Assembly: GCF_003054245.1 (NCBI RefSeq)
Contig: NZ_QBKR01000008.1
Location: 1-64,000, forward strand
DNA: 64,000 nucleotides
From: Melghirimyces profundicolus
GTDB lineage: Bacteria; Bacillota; Bacilli; Thermoactinomycetales; DSM-45169
Direction of reading: 5' to 3'
Shown: positions 34,936 to 43,919 of the stretch, piece by piece
Position numbering within the stretch: the stretch's first letter is position 1
Layout of the letters: every line of letters starts with the position of its first letter
The notes under the pieces: generated by a model
Seen by the model: only the letters and a program-made list of their open reading frames with translations
Databases searched by the model: none
What the model was told of the DNA's origin: nothing
Made by a program: the position numbers and the translations under genes

Positions 34936-35955
34936 TTACTCCAGGCTCCGCAGATATTCTTTCAGGTTGTTCATGTCTTTTTTGTTCAGGTAATCGAAAG
35001 ACGGCATGTAGGTCCCGGGTTTGATCTGATCGGGGTGCTTCAACCATTTCTCCAGGTTCTCATCGTTGTTTTCCATCAGACCCGCCACTTTGTTCCGCTT
35101 GGCGAATCCCGTCAGGTTGGGACCTTTGTCTCCCTTGGTTTTCATTTTGGTGCCATCGATCGCGTGACAGCTCATGCAGTTTTGGGTGAATACTTCTTTA
35201 CCCGCTTTCTGCTCGGCTGTCTGCGGTTCAGAGGAAGGGTTCTTCCTTTCGGCTACCCATTGGTCGAAGTCGCTCCTGTCTTCGGCCACGACTTCAAAGT
35301 TCATCAGGGCGTGGCTCGCACCGCAAAGCTCCGCGCAGCGCCCTGCGTAAGTACCGGGTTCCTTCGCGTCCAGCCACATCGTGTTGGTTTTTCCCGGATT
35401 CAGGTCCTGTTTACCTGCGAGCTCCGGCACCCAGAAGGAGTGAATCACATCATCCGAAGTCAGTTCCAGGTACACCTTTTCGTTCGTGGGAATATGCAGT
35501 TCCTGGGCGGTTTTGATCCCTAAGTCCGGATACTCGAACTCCCACCAATATTGGTGTGCCGTCACCTTCACCCGGAGGGCGTCCCCGTTGTCGGGGGCTT
35601 CCTCCGCCAGGGAGAAAGTGGTGGACAACGTGGGTACCGCCAGGATCGCAAGCAGAATGATCGGGATCACGATCCAGAGCAATTCCAGCTTCATGCTTCC
35701 TTCAATCTGCTTGGGAATGCTGTTATCCCCCGGTTTCTGACGGTAACGGATCAGGACATAGAAAAAGATGGCCATAACGACGACGAACACGAAGATCATG
35801 ATGTAAATGCTCAACATGATCAGGTCAAGCTGGCTTTCACCGGCGCTCCCCTTGGGGTCGAACACCGTTTTGGCCGGTTCTTCGCATCCGGTCATCAAAA
35901 GGGTCAATATAGCGAAAATGGATAAAAGACGCGCTGAATGTTTCCCTCGACTCAT
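34936..35955 (-). CDS. ctaC: Cytochrome c oxidase subunit II with fused cytochrome c (cluster 2)
   Basis: A 339-residue caa3-type subunit II: lipobox-like LLMTGCEEP, two helices, CuA ligands in CAELCGASHALM and a cytochrome c domain with CMSCH and the TYMPSFDYL Met-ligand region. The haem-domain insert differs from cluster 1 (CIGCH, Arg-rich), suggesting different cytochrome c partners or expression conditions. Confidence 0.96.
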   Translation of the reverse strand: MSRGKHSARLLSIFAILTLLMTGCEEPAKTVFDPKGSAGESQLDLIMLSIYIMIFVFVVVMAIFFYVLIRYRQKPGDNSIPKQIEGSMKLELLWIVIPIILLAILAVPTLSTTFSLAEEAPDNGDALRVKVTAHQYWWEFEYPDLGIKTAQELHIPTNEKVYLELTSDDVIHSFWVPELAGKQDLNPGKTNTMWLDAKEPGTYAGRCAELCGASHALMNFEVVAEDRSDFDQWVAERKNPSSEPQTAEQKAGKEVFTQNCMSCHAIDGTKMKTKGDKGPNLTGFAKRNKVAGLMENNDENLEKWLKHPDQIKPGTYMPSFDYLNKKDMNNLKEYLRSLE

Positions 35956-36091
35956 ACCCGTTTAACCCCGCTTTCTCTCTTCAAATCGATCAGACCGAAC
36001 CCTATTTTATATCAAACAACGTCGCCGGACATTTGGGAATTGGAGCCAGGCGACCGTTGAATGCGTAGGTGGGACACCCGTATGGGCGACA

Positions 36092-37030
36092 TCAACCGAA
36101 AAGCACCGGATCAATAAACATGGCCACCTGCATCAGGGTAAGATAGAGAAGTGAATAGAGGAACATCTTTCGTGCCCATCCTTCATCGTCTTCAGAAGAC
36201 CAACCCGCCACGGCAAGGTAAATCCAGGCGCCGCCCAGAACCAGGGCCATCGTCAGATAAAGCCAGCTGACCACACCCGTCCCGAAGAGAAAGATCGAAA
36301 CAGGCAACATCAGGGCGACGAAGAACAGCATTTGACGCCTGGTTTCGGCGAACCCTTTCACGACCGGAAGCATGGGAACACCGGCCGCCCGGTAATCTTC
36401 CACTTTCATCATCGCGAGAGCGAAGAAGTGGGGAGGCTGCCAGACAAACATAAACAGGAACAACATCCACGCGGGAAGATCCAAAGTCCCTTCCACCGCA
36501 ACCCAGCCGATCATCGGAGGGACGGCTCCGGAAACACTTCCCACCACCGTGTTCCAGACCGTCGTCCGTTTCGTCCATGCAGTATAAACAAATACATAGA
36601 CGAAAAAGCCGATCGCCGCCAAAAGCGCCGAAAGAGGATTCACAAGGGCCAGCAACACAGTGACGCCTGCCAGGCCCAGGAGGATTCCCATCCACAGGGC
36701 GGTCGGCGGCCGAATCCGTCCGGCAGCGACGGGACGGTTTTGCGTTCGTGCCATGAGGGGATCGATATCGCGGTCGATGAAGTTGTTGACTGTGCATCCA
36801 CCGGCGATCACCAAGGCGGTTCCCAATAAGGTCGCCAGCAGGAGAGCCATGTTAAAGCTGTCATAACCGGCCAACCAGAACCCGGTGAATGCCGCCATCA
36901 GGTTGGACGCGTTGATCCCGGGTTTGGTCAGGGTCCAAAAATCTCTCCAAGTGGCTCTTTCCGCCATTTCCGAAGGAGATCCGCCGGTAAGGAGCCTGCC
37001 CGAGGATTCTTGAGTAATCGGTCGTTTCAC
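36092..37030 (-). CDS. ctaB: Protohaem IX farnesyltransferase (haem O synthase, cluster 2)
   Basis: A 312-residue UbiA-family enzyme with NNFIDRDIDPLMARTQNRP and DYRAAGVPMLPVVKG motifs. The GTG start at 37030 is chosen for the strong AAAGGAGG seven bases upstream; the frame stays open for a further 89 codons without protein-like sequence. It heads cluster 2, giving the order ctaB-C-D-E-F-G. Confidence 0.93.
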   Translation of the reverse strand: MKRPITQESSGRLLTGGSPSEMAERATWRDFWTLTKPGINASNLMAAFTGFWLAGYDSFNMALLLATLLGTALVIAGGCTVNNFIDRDIDPLMARTQNRPVAAGRIRPPTALWMGILLGLAGVTVLLALVNPLSALLAAIGFFVYVFVYTAWTKRTTVWNTVVGSVSGAVPPMIGWVAVEGTLDLPAWMLFLFMFVWQPPHFFALAMMKVEDYRAAGVPMLPVVKGFAETRRQMLFFVALMLPVSIFLFGTGVVSWLYLTMALVLGGAWIYLAVAGWSSEDDEGWARKMFLYSLLYLTLMQVAMFIDPVLFG

Positions 37031-37460
37031 GGTACCCCTCCTTTCTATGGACCGGGCCCACCGAGTTTGTATACTGCCCCGCTCCGCAGGCAACTTCACA
37101 GGATTCGCGGCCTCGTTGCCGGAGGGAAGAACGCCATTCTCAAACCCGGCAGGTTTGTTGCGATGGACAAAAAACTGCGCTGGAAATCCCCCGTCGCAAC
37201 CCATGTGCTCCTCAAAGGGGATCCAGCGTTGTTTCCCCGGCGATTCAGGGCGCCAGCCCTTTGGGCACCGGAGATCTTCCCTGTTTCCTTCTTTCATTAC
37301 CCGAGAAAAAAATATGGAAGTCTAGCAACGGGACAACGCATACAATGAATGGCAGCATAGTTCATTAACATTGTAGATGAGCCCAAATAACAACGTCAAG
37401 CAATCCGAAAAAGGTTCAAAATATGGATACATTAGTGGTGGGAGCGCTTTCGGAATACAT
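37031..37460. other. Intergenic region upstream of the second oxidase operon
   Basis: Holds the ribosome site and presumably the promoter of cluster 2 ctaB. No complete gene, repeat-family copy or riboswitch was recognised. The 37300-37440 part is A/T-richer, as expected for a promoter, but I could not settle on a -35/-10 pair. Confidence 0.5.
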
Positions 37461-37487
37461 AAAAAGAAGATCCGGTCCGCCGGATCA
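37461..37487 (-). terminator. Terminator after the RsbT-like gene
   Basis: GATCCGGCGGACCGGATC hairpin followed on the minus strand by TTCTTTTT, nine bases after the stop codon. Confidence 0.75.
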
Positions 37488-37495
37488 CCTTTACG

Positions 37496-37915
37496 CTACT
37501 CCTCCGATTCCACCGTGGAGACATCGAGCCACTTGCGGACTTCCACACAAGTCCCTTTCCCCTCCACCGCCCGGATGGTGAAATCGTCCATCAGTTCCCG
37601 GACCTGACGCAACCCGTAGCCTTCCGTCGACGCCGGCGACTCCGACCGTTTGATCACCTGGTCCAGATCCTCAATCCCCGGTCCGAAGTCCTGAACCACA
37701 ATCCGGATCCCTTTCTGATCCCCTTCGTGGACCTCCTCCACGAGGACCACCCCTTCTTCCGCATGATGCACCACATTCCGGGCCAGTTCGGATACCGACT
37801 GGACGATCCGGCTCTGTTCCAGTTCGTCGAACCCCAGGTCTTTGGTCACTTCCCGAACCTTGCTGCGGATTTTGACCACATCCCATTCATATTTAATGGG
37901 GATGATCTTACTCAA
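37496..37915 (-). CDS. RsbT/anti-sigma-type histidine-kinase-like ATPase
   Basis: A 139-residue GHKL ATPase resembling RsbT and related anti-sigma serine kinases. The N box is SELARNVVHHA, the G1 box DFGPGI and the G2 box GYGLRQVRELMDDF. The TTG start follows GGGAGGAG. Partners such as RsbS, RsbR or a sigma factor are not next to it; it lies 22 bases after an ABC exporter gene on the same strand. Whether it switches a sigma factor or another target cannot be told. Confidence 0.82.
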   Translation of the reverse strand: MSKIIPIKYEWDVVKIRSKVREVTKDLGFDELEQSRIVQSVSELARNVVHHAEEGVVLVEEVHEGDQKGIRIVVQDFGPGIEDLDQVIKRSESPASTEGYGLRQVRELMDDFTIRAVEGKGTCVEVRKWLDVSTVESEE

Positions 37916-37937
37916 CAAAGATCTCCTCCCGATCGGT

Positions 37938-39716
37938 TCACGGTGCACCGGTACGGATCGCCGGCGCATCGGACCTGTCCAAATGTTGTACGTTAAACAG
38001 CCGGGCGTACTTCCCTTCGAGCGCCATCAACTCCTCATGGGTCCCGCTTTCGACAATCCGCCCTTCTTCGATCAGACAGATCCGGTCCGCATGGGTGATC
38101 GTCGATAAGCGATGAGCGACCATCAGTGTGGTGCGCTGAACGGTCAACCGTTTGAGCGATTCCTGAATCAACCGTTCCGATTTGAGATCCAGGGCGGAAG
38201 TGGCTTCGTCCAAGATCAGGATCGCCGGATCCTTCAAAAACACCCGGGCAATCGCGACCCGCTGTTTTTGCCCACCGGAGAGCTTCACTCCCCGTTCCCC
38301 GATTTCCGTGTCATACCCATGAGGAAGCTCCATGATGAATTCATGGGCGTTGGCCGCTTTGGCGGCGGCAATCACTTCATCCATGGAAGCCCGGGGGTTT
38401 CCCATCCGTATGTTCTCTTGCACGCTTCCACTGAACAAAATATGATCCTGCAACACCATCCCGATTTGGGCCCGAAGGCTTTTCACCTTCCAATCCCGGA
38501 CGTCGACCCCGTCCACCTCCACACGGCCCTTCTTCACATCGTAAAAACGGGGAACCAAGGAGACCAGGGAGGATTTCCCCCCTCCGCTCATCCCGACCAG
38601 CGCCACCGTCTGTCCCGGTGAAATCTCCAGGTCGATGCCTTTCAGCACTTCCTCTCCGCCTTCCTGGTAAGCAAAATGCACGTCCCGGAAGGCAATCTCC
38701 CCCCGTGCACGTTCGAGAGGACGGGCCCCGGGCCGGTCCACAATATCGTAGGACTCATCCATCAATTCAAACACCCGGTCCATCGAAGCGAGGGCCTGGG
38801 TCAGGGTGGTGGACGCATTCACCAGCCGGCGGATCGGGGAATAGATCAGCTGCAGATAACCGTAAAAGGCAGTCATCTCACCGATGGAAAGATCCCCCTG
38901 GATCACCTGGAACCCGGCGAAGGCAATCACCAGGATCGGCGCAATGTCCGTAATCGTGTTAACCGCGGCGAAAGTCCGGGCATTCCAACGGGCATGTGCC
39001 AGCGCCTTCCCCAAAAAATGCCGGTTCCTCTGTTCAAATTGTCCCTGTTCATGCTCTTCCAAATTGAAGGCTCGGATCACGGAAATGCCCTGAATGCGTT
39101 CATGGAGGTGACCCTGCATCTCAGCCAGTGCCTGAGAGCGTTCTCGGGTCAACCTCCTCAAACCCTGATAAAAATATTTGACAGCCAGCCCATAGAGGGG
39201 GAACACCGAAAGGGAAACCAAAGTCATCCAAGGATCCATCCACAGCATGATCCCGACGGCGATCGACAACGTGGTAAGATCCAGCCAGATGTTCATCATT
39301 CCGGTGACGACGAATTCCTTGGTCTGTTCCACGTCGTGGATGACGCGGGATATCACTTGTCCCACCCGTTGGTTATTGTAAAAACGAAGTGACAGTTTCT
39401 GCAGGTGGTCCATCAGACGATCCCGCACATCGAACAACACGCGACTGGCTGTCCATTGAGCAAAATACTGTCGGTAATATTCAATCGGCAGACGTAACAC
39501 CGTAAAGATAAATAACGCACCGGCTACCACCCAGGTCAGGTCCGTCACCTTTTCCCGTGCGGGCAAATCCGCCAGCAGGATATCATCAACCGCGTATTTG
39601 AGGATCAGAGGCAACAGCAACGGAATGCCGAATTTGAGGACGCCCACTCCCATGGTGGCGGCAATCTGCTTCCGGTAAGGGCGGATAAACCGTAGATATC
39701 TACGAATACTCCCCAA
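37938..39716 (-). CDS. ABC exporter, fused membrane and ATP-binding domains (MsbA/LmrA type)
   Basis: A 592-residue half transporter. Six transmembrane helices fill residues 1-310, followed by Walker A GMSGGGKSS, signature LSGGQKQRVAIAR, Walker B ILILDEATSALD and the H loop MVAHRLST. It works as a homodimer; substrate unknown, likely lipids or drugs. Bacillus homologues of the YfiC/YknU type are comparable. It is followed by the RsbT-like gene in the same direction. Confidence 0.93.
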   Translation of the reverse strand: MGSIRRYLRFIRPYRKQIAATMGVGVLKFGIPLLLPLILKYAVDDILLADLPAREKVTDLTWVVAGALFIFTVLRLPIEYYRQYFAQWTASRVLFDVRDRLMDHLQKLSLRFYNNQRVGQVISRVIHDVEQTKEFVVTGMMNIWLDLTTLSIAVGIMLWMDPWMTLVSLSVFPLYGLAVKYFYQGLRRLTRERSQALAEMQGHLHERIQGISVIRAFNLEEHEQGQFEQRNRHFLGKALAHARWNARTFAAVNTITDIAPILVIAFAGFQVIQGDLSIGEMTAFYGYLQLIYSPIRRLVNASTTLTQALASMDRVFELMDESYDIVDRPGARPLERARGEIAFRDVHFAYQEGGEEVLKGIDLEISPGQTVALVGMSGGGKSSLVSLVPRFYDVKKGRVEVDGVDVRDWKVKSLRAQIGMVLQDHILFSGSVQENIRMGNPRASMDEVIAAAKAANAHEFIMELPHGYDTEIGERGVKLSGGQKQRVAIARVFLKDPAILILDEATSALDLKSERLIQESLKRLTVQRTTLMVAHRLSTITHADRICLIEEGRIVESGTHEELMALEGKYARLFNVQHLDRSDAPAIRTGAP

Positions 39717-39919
39717 CCGATTTCAACTCCAGACTTATGAAATCTCAATCACGTTCTTCTCAATTATATCAGAGGCAGGATACGCGTTCGGAGTAAAAAG
39801 AAGGATGTAACAAGAATGTACGATGTTGTTCATCCCTTTTACTCCGAATAACGGTTTCGAAGTCGCTTAAGTTTTTATGTAAATCCGTCTTCGGAAATAT
39901 TTCTCCAATTTTTCGATAT

Positions 39920-40285
39920 CTATCCCCTGATCACCTCTTCGTCAAGCTCCTTGTACGGCCTGCGACTTCCTTTCCCGTTATGAATCGCTCGGGGATCTGC
40001 TTGGAGGTGCTTTTGAACCCCTTCATAATGGGCTCTGTTCAGATATTGCCAAATCACCGTCATCTCTGTGCCGCTTCCATTGATCCACTGTCCCACAAGT
40101 CTGGCACCGTACTTGGCTTCGTTGGGATAAAGGACCCGGTGAAAGTAACGGCGGAACGCTTCCTTCTGCTCGGGACTGATTTGGTAAACCCGTTTCCGAT
40201 AAAACACGAATATCCCTCCATCTTCCATCAAAGTCAATCGATACACCATCCGGTATCCCGTCATCCAACACCGCTCATCATTCAT
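39920..40285 (-). CDS. NIPSNAP-like conserved hypothetical protein
   Basis: A 121-residue protein with the pattern EMTVIWQYLNRAHYEGVQKH, reminiscent of NIPSNAP-type dimeric alpha/beta-barrel proteins, but the similarity is weak. Three starts are possible (40285, 40264, 40249); none has a perfect ribosome site. It is isolated between the ABC exporter and codY, with no obvious partner. Confidence 0.55.
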   Translation of the reverse strand: MNDERCWMTGYRMVYRLTLMEDGGIFVFYRKRVYQISPEQKEAFRRYFHRVLYPNEAKYGARLVGQWINGSGTEMTVIWQYLNRAHYEGVQKHLQADPRAIHNGKGSRRPYKELDEEVIRG

Positions 40286-40317
40286 GTTATTCCCGATGCA
40301 AACCGTTTTTTCATTCC

Positions 40318-40352
40318 CTGAAAAGAAAAAAAACCGCCTGTTGGCGGCTTTT
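40318..40352. terminator. Terminator after codY
   Basis: GCCGCCAACAGGCGG hairpin followed by TTTTTTTTCTTTTC on the minus strand; TTTT also follows on the plus side. Confidence 0.8.
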
Positions 40353-40367
40353 CTTGAGGCTGCTGTT

Positions 40368-41147
40368 TCAGCTCCGGGCTTTTTCCAGAGCGGGAAGCAG
40401 CTTGTTGTTCAGGATTTTGATATAGGTGCCTTTCATCCCGAGAGAGCGGGATTCCACCACACCCGCGCTTTCCAGTTTGCGGAGAGCGTTCACGATCACC
40501 GATCGGGTAATGCCCACACGGTCGGCGATTTTGCTGGCGACCAACAGGCCTTCGTTCCCGTCCAGCTCATTGAAGATGTGTTCCGCGGCCTCCAGTTCAC
40601 TGAAGGAAAGCGAGTTGATGGCCAGTTGAACCACGGCCCGGCTGCGCGCTTCCTCTTCAATTTTGCCGGCCCGTTCCCGGAGAATTTCCATACCGACAAC
40701 GGTCGCGCCGTACTCGGCGAGGACCAGGTCATCATCCACAAACTTTTCGTTGATCCGGGACAGAACGAGGGTGCCGAGATGATCCCCACCGCCCACGATC
40801 GGTACCAGCGTGGTATACCCGTGTTTGAACATGTCTTTCATTTCCACCGGATAAGCCGTCAGTGGATCATCGACACTGATGTTGGAAGAGGTTTTTTCCA
40901 CATCCATCAGCATGGTCGCATACTCTTCGGGAAATTGCCGCTCTTTGAGATACTTCTGCATGCGTTCGTTTTCGATTTCATGGTTGATGGCCAGTCCGAG
41001 GATGTCCCCTTCGGGGCTCACCACATAAATGTTGGCACCGATCACGTCACACAACGCTTCGGCCACCTGGTCAAAATCCACCAGATGGTGACCCACATTT
41101 TTTTGCAGGATCTTGGAGATCCGTCGGGTTTTGTTCAACAGATCCAT
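40368..41147 (-). CDS. codY: GTP-sensing global regulator CodY
   Basis: A 259-residue protein, the exact usual length for CodY. The N-terminal GAF domain (1-155) binds branched-chain amino acids, a linker helix follows, and the C-terminal winged helix holds [19 protein letters not shown], the highly conserved CodY recognition helix. It represses nitrogen, amino acid and sporulation genes when GTP and isoleucine are plentiful. It is monocistronic here rather than in the codY-hslVU-xerC operon usual in Bacillus. Confidence 0.97.
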   Translation of the reverse strand: MDLLNKTRRISKILQKNVGHHLVDFDQVAEALCDVIGANIYVVSPEGDILGLAINHEIENERMQKYLKERQFPEEYATMLMDVEKTSSNISVDDPLTAYPVEMKDMFKHGYTTLVPIVGGGDHLGTLVLSRINEKFVDDDLVLAEYGATVVGMEILRERAGKIEEEARSRAVVQLAINSLSFSELEAAEHIFNELDGNEGLLVASKIADRVGITRSVIVNALRKLESAGVVESRSLGMKGTYIKILNNKLLPALEKARS

Positions 41148-41404
41148 GATACTGTTCCCCCCTAAAATCAATTCAAATTCAAAGGTTTGTTTTTCTATTC
41201 ACAAATTGCACCGGGATCGTGTAAAATATTTCTGCACTCGACACGCTTTGTATGATCCGATGCTTAGATCATTGTCAATTATGTGAAGCGGTGGGCAAAC
41301 CCCACACTTTTCCCATTATGCAACGACCTTTTCCCGCGCGCATCCGGTATTTGTGAACAGTTTTTGACTTTTTGCGTATTATTTGAAATCGCTTCCTCTT
41401 TCCG

Positions 41405-41932
41405 TCAGAGAAAAGCAGCCAGGGACGGTCTCCAGAGGATGAACTCCACCTTCCCTTCGATCAGATCGTCGGGCACCTGACCTACGCTGGGATACCTCGA
41501 ATCCCTGCTGGCATAGCGGTGACGGTTATCCCCCATGACAAACACATTCCCCTTTTTCACAATCATCGGACCGAATTTCCCGTCTTCGATTTCGCTGTCG
41601 ATATAAGGTTCACGGACCCTTTTACCGTTCCGGTAAAGTTCACCTCCCTTGATTTCGATGCGGTCTCCGGGAATGCCGACCACACGCTTGACCAGGTATT
41701 TCCCGCTGTGTGAAGGATCTTCGAAAGTGATCACGTCCCCCCGCTGGGGCTTTTCAAACATAAAATGGAACTTGTTGATTAACAGACGATCTCCGTCCTG
41801 CAGGGTCGGCTCCATGGAAGTCCCGTTCACTATGGAAAACGCCATCCCGAATTGGTTGATGACCAGAGCGGCGGAAACAGCCAGGAGCAAGGTTCGAACC
41901 CACGATACAAAACGGGGTTTACGACTTTTCAT
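41405..41932 (-). CDS. Type I signal peptidase
   Basis: A 175-residue SipS-type membrane peptidase with one N-terminal transmembrane helix (about 11-28). The catalytic Ser39 is in NGTSMEPTL and Lys82 in VKRVVGIPGD; box E is MGDNRHRYASRDSR. It removes signal peptides on the outer face of the membrane. Starts seven bases after the DUF402 gene, so they are likely co-transcribed. Confidence 0.95.
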   Translation of the reverse strand: MKSRKPRFVSWVRTLLLAVSAALVINQFGMAFSIVNGTSMEPTLQDGDRLLINKFHFMFEKPQRGDVITFEDPSHSGKYLVKRVVGIPGDRIEIKGGELYRNGKRVREPYIDSEIEDGKFGPMIVKKGNVFVMGDNRHRYASRDSRYPSVGQVPDDLIEGKVEFILWRPSLAAFL

Positions 41933-41939
41933 CTTTACA

Positions 41940-42482
41940 TCACTTCACCCCATTAACTTGGTTTGCATACGAAAGATAGAGATAATAACTGTTTTCCACA
42001 AACCCGGGGGTGAACGGTTCTTTCCCGTTTTCCGCACGATATTCCAACTCGGAAGCCGCATCCAGCACTTTTTTCACCACATCGGACGGATAGCCGTATA
42101 AACGCCGGTTTTTCAAGAACTCGTCCCAATCGAGCCAGCGGAAGTTCCCTCCGGGTTCCACCAGAAGATCCAGGTCATAATCGATGTAAACCAAGTTTCC
42201 ATCCTCCATCTCAAAGGGGGAAGCCAGGTTGCAGTAAAATCGGTGGGATCCCTCGGGGGAAAACAATAATATCGTATTAAACCACTTGTTTCTATGAAAC
42301 TGGCAAACGGCCAACCCTTCGGAAATCCACGTTCTCCCGTCGGATTCCGTCACCTTCACATCCCGGTTGGCCACCCGGAGGGATGATCCGACAGTCAGGA
42401 CAACGGATCGTTCCCAGGAGCGGTGAAAGCTGCCGTCGTGTTTTCGGCTGATAATCCGGATGTGGTCTTTCGGTTGAACCAT
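41940..42482 (-). CDS. DUF402 protein (nucleoside tri-/diphosphatase family)
   Basis: A 180-residue protein with the DUF402 pattern FSPEGSHRFYCNLASPFEM, VYIDYDLDLLVEP and LDWDEF. This is the group of B. subtilis YgaC and the S. aureus nucleoside phosphatase of the same family, with acidic residues for metal binding. It precedes the signal peptidase gene. Confidence 0.85.
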   Translation of the reverse strand: MVQPKDHIRIISRKHDGSFHRSWERSVVLTVGSSLRVANRDVKVTESDGRTWISEGLAVCQFHRNKWFNTILLFSPEGSHRFYCNLASPFEMEDGNLVYIDYDLDLLVEPGGNFRWLDWDEFLKNRRLYGYPSDVVKKVLDAASELEYRAENGKEPFTPGFVENSYYLYLSYANQVNGVK

Positions 42483-42702
42483 TCGGATCGAATCCTTTCT
42501 CTCTACCCATTTTCCTGTATTGCCAAAAAGAAGGATTTATAAACAAAAAATCAGAATTGATACGAAGCGCTCTTTCTCCCACCTGGTTCCGTCGCTTATT
42601 TACCACCCAAAGCTTCGAGGTTCAAAACCCGGTTCCAAAGGCGAAAAGGTGTCATCAAAGGACTCCTTTCGGGCACGATTCCTCGATTTTAACAGTCCTG
42701 AC

Positions 42703-42731
42703 TTGACATGGTTTCCGGCGGTATGCATAAT
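42703..42731 (+). promoter_or_regulatory. Promoter of the T-box-proC transcript
   Basis: TTGACA (42703-42708), a 17-base spacer and CATAAT (42726-42731), placed correctly ahead of the T-box leader. Confidence 0.75.
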
Positions 42732-42739
42732 AATAAAAA

Positions 42740-43014
42740 CCACAATTAAGCATGAACGTAACAAACGCAATGAAGGGGCCAGTAAGGCCGGGCGTCCGTT
42801 CAGAGAGCGAACCCCGCAGGCTGAAAGGGATCGCCGGCAACGCCCGCCCCAACCCACCCCGGATGCGGACGGCGAAGAGCCGGAACGGAACATCCCCGTT
42901 ATCGAAGGAGGAGGCTGATCCAGCCTCCCGCAAAGCTGGACACATCTGTGTCAACTAAGGTGGTACCGCGGAAGAAAACCCCTCTTTCGTCCTTGAGGCG
43001 AAGAGGGGTTTTGT
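42740..43014 (+). promoter_or_regulatory. T-box riboswitch leader of proC
   Basis: Leader with a stem I AGTA motif and CAGAGAG, the invariant T-box AAGGTGGTACCGCGG (42957-42971) and a hairpin terminator CCCCTCTTTCG...CGAAGAGGGG followed by TTTTG (42976-43013). It senses uncharged tRNA. Because the downstream gene is proC, tRNA-Pro is the expected ligand, but I could not place the specifier codon with confidence. Confidence 0.9.
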
Positions 43015-43047
43015 GTTTGGAAAAAGAGGGCGAAGGAGGAGTAAGAA

Positions 43048-43887
43048 ATGGAAGATCAAAAGCAAATTCTCTTTCTCGGAGCGGGTTCCATGGCGGAAGC
43101 GATTCTGTCCGGCCTTTTATCCAACACCCAAACCACAGCGGACCGTATTCATGTCATCAACCTTAAAAACACGGAGCGGATTCGGAGACTGGAGGAAAAA
43201 TACCGTGTCCTTTCTCCAAGGAACAAGAGAGAAGCCATTCATAACGCGGACACGGTCATTCTTGCGATGAAACCGAACGATATGGGATCAGCCCTTCAGC
43301 AGTGGGGATCCTGCTTTTCTTCCGGACAATGCGTCATTTCTGTCGCCGCCGGGATTTCCACCCGTTTCATCGAAGAGCGGATCCCCGCCCGTACGGCAGT
43401 GATCCGGGCGATGCCCAACACTTCCAGCATGGTGGGGGCGTCGGCCACGGCCCTGTGCAGAGGGCAAGATGCGGATGATTCGGACCTGCAGGAAGCCATC
43501 CGTATCTTTTCCTCCATCGGAACCACGGTGGTGGTTGAGGAGAAGGATATGGATGCGGTTACCGGACTGTCCGGGAGCGGGCCCGCTTACATTTATTATT
43601 TGGTGGAAGCCCTGGAACAGGCGGGCATCTCCGCCGGGCTCACCCCTCCCGTCGCCCGGAGGCTCACGCTGCAGACATTGATGGGGGCCGCACGGATGCT
43701 GGCGGAAACCGGTGAGGAGCCTGCGGAACTTCGACGCAAAGTCACCTCTCCCGGAGGGACGACCATGGCCGGCCTGGAAACGCTGGCACAGCACCACTTT
43801 CAGGAATCTCTGATCCTGGCGGTACAGCGGGCACGACAACGCTCCAAAGAACTGGGAAGCACCTTCGCCTCCCCCGCCGCCCGTTAA
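43048..43887 (+). CDS. proC: Pyrroline-5-carboxylate reductase
   Basis: A 279-residue NAD(P)H-dependent enzyme making proline. The N-terminal Rossmann motif is FLGAGSMAEAIL, and the C-terminal signature MDAVTGLSGSGPAYIYYLVE with VTSPGGTTMAGLE is diagnostic for ProC. GAAGGAGG precedes the ATG. It is the only gene of the T-box transcript, being closed by a terminator. Confidence 0.96.
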   Translation: MEDQKQILFLGAGSMAEAILSGLLSNTQTTADRIHVINLKNTERIRRLEEKYRVLSPRNKREAIHNADTVILAMKPNDMGSALQQWGSCFSSGQCVISVAAGISTRFIEERIPARTAVIRAMPNTSSMVGASATALCRGQDADDSDLQEAIRIFSSIGTTVVVEEKDMDAVTGLSGSGPAYIYYLVEALEQAGISAGLTPPVARRLTLQTLMGAARMLAETGEEPAELRRKVTSPGGTTMAGLETLAQHHFQESLILAVQRARQRSKELGSTFASPAAR

Positions 43888-43917
43888 AAAAACCACCCCT
43901 CATGGGTGGTTTTTCAT
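43886..43917. terminator. Bidirectional terminator between proC and the subtilisin gene
   Basis: AAAAAACCACCC TCAT GGGTGGTTTTT-type hairpin between the convergent genes, with A run on the left and T run on the right. Confidence 0.85.
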
Positions 43918-43919
43918 TT

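Noticed and set aside
32931-35024. A 697-codon plus-strand frame antisense to the second ctaC-ctaD-ctaE region
   Set aside because: It is His/Gln/Asp/Glu-rich without domains, arises from the third-position G+C bias of the opposite strand and has no start site. The real genes are on the minus strand.
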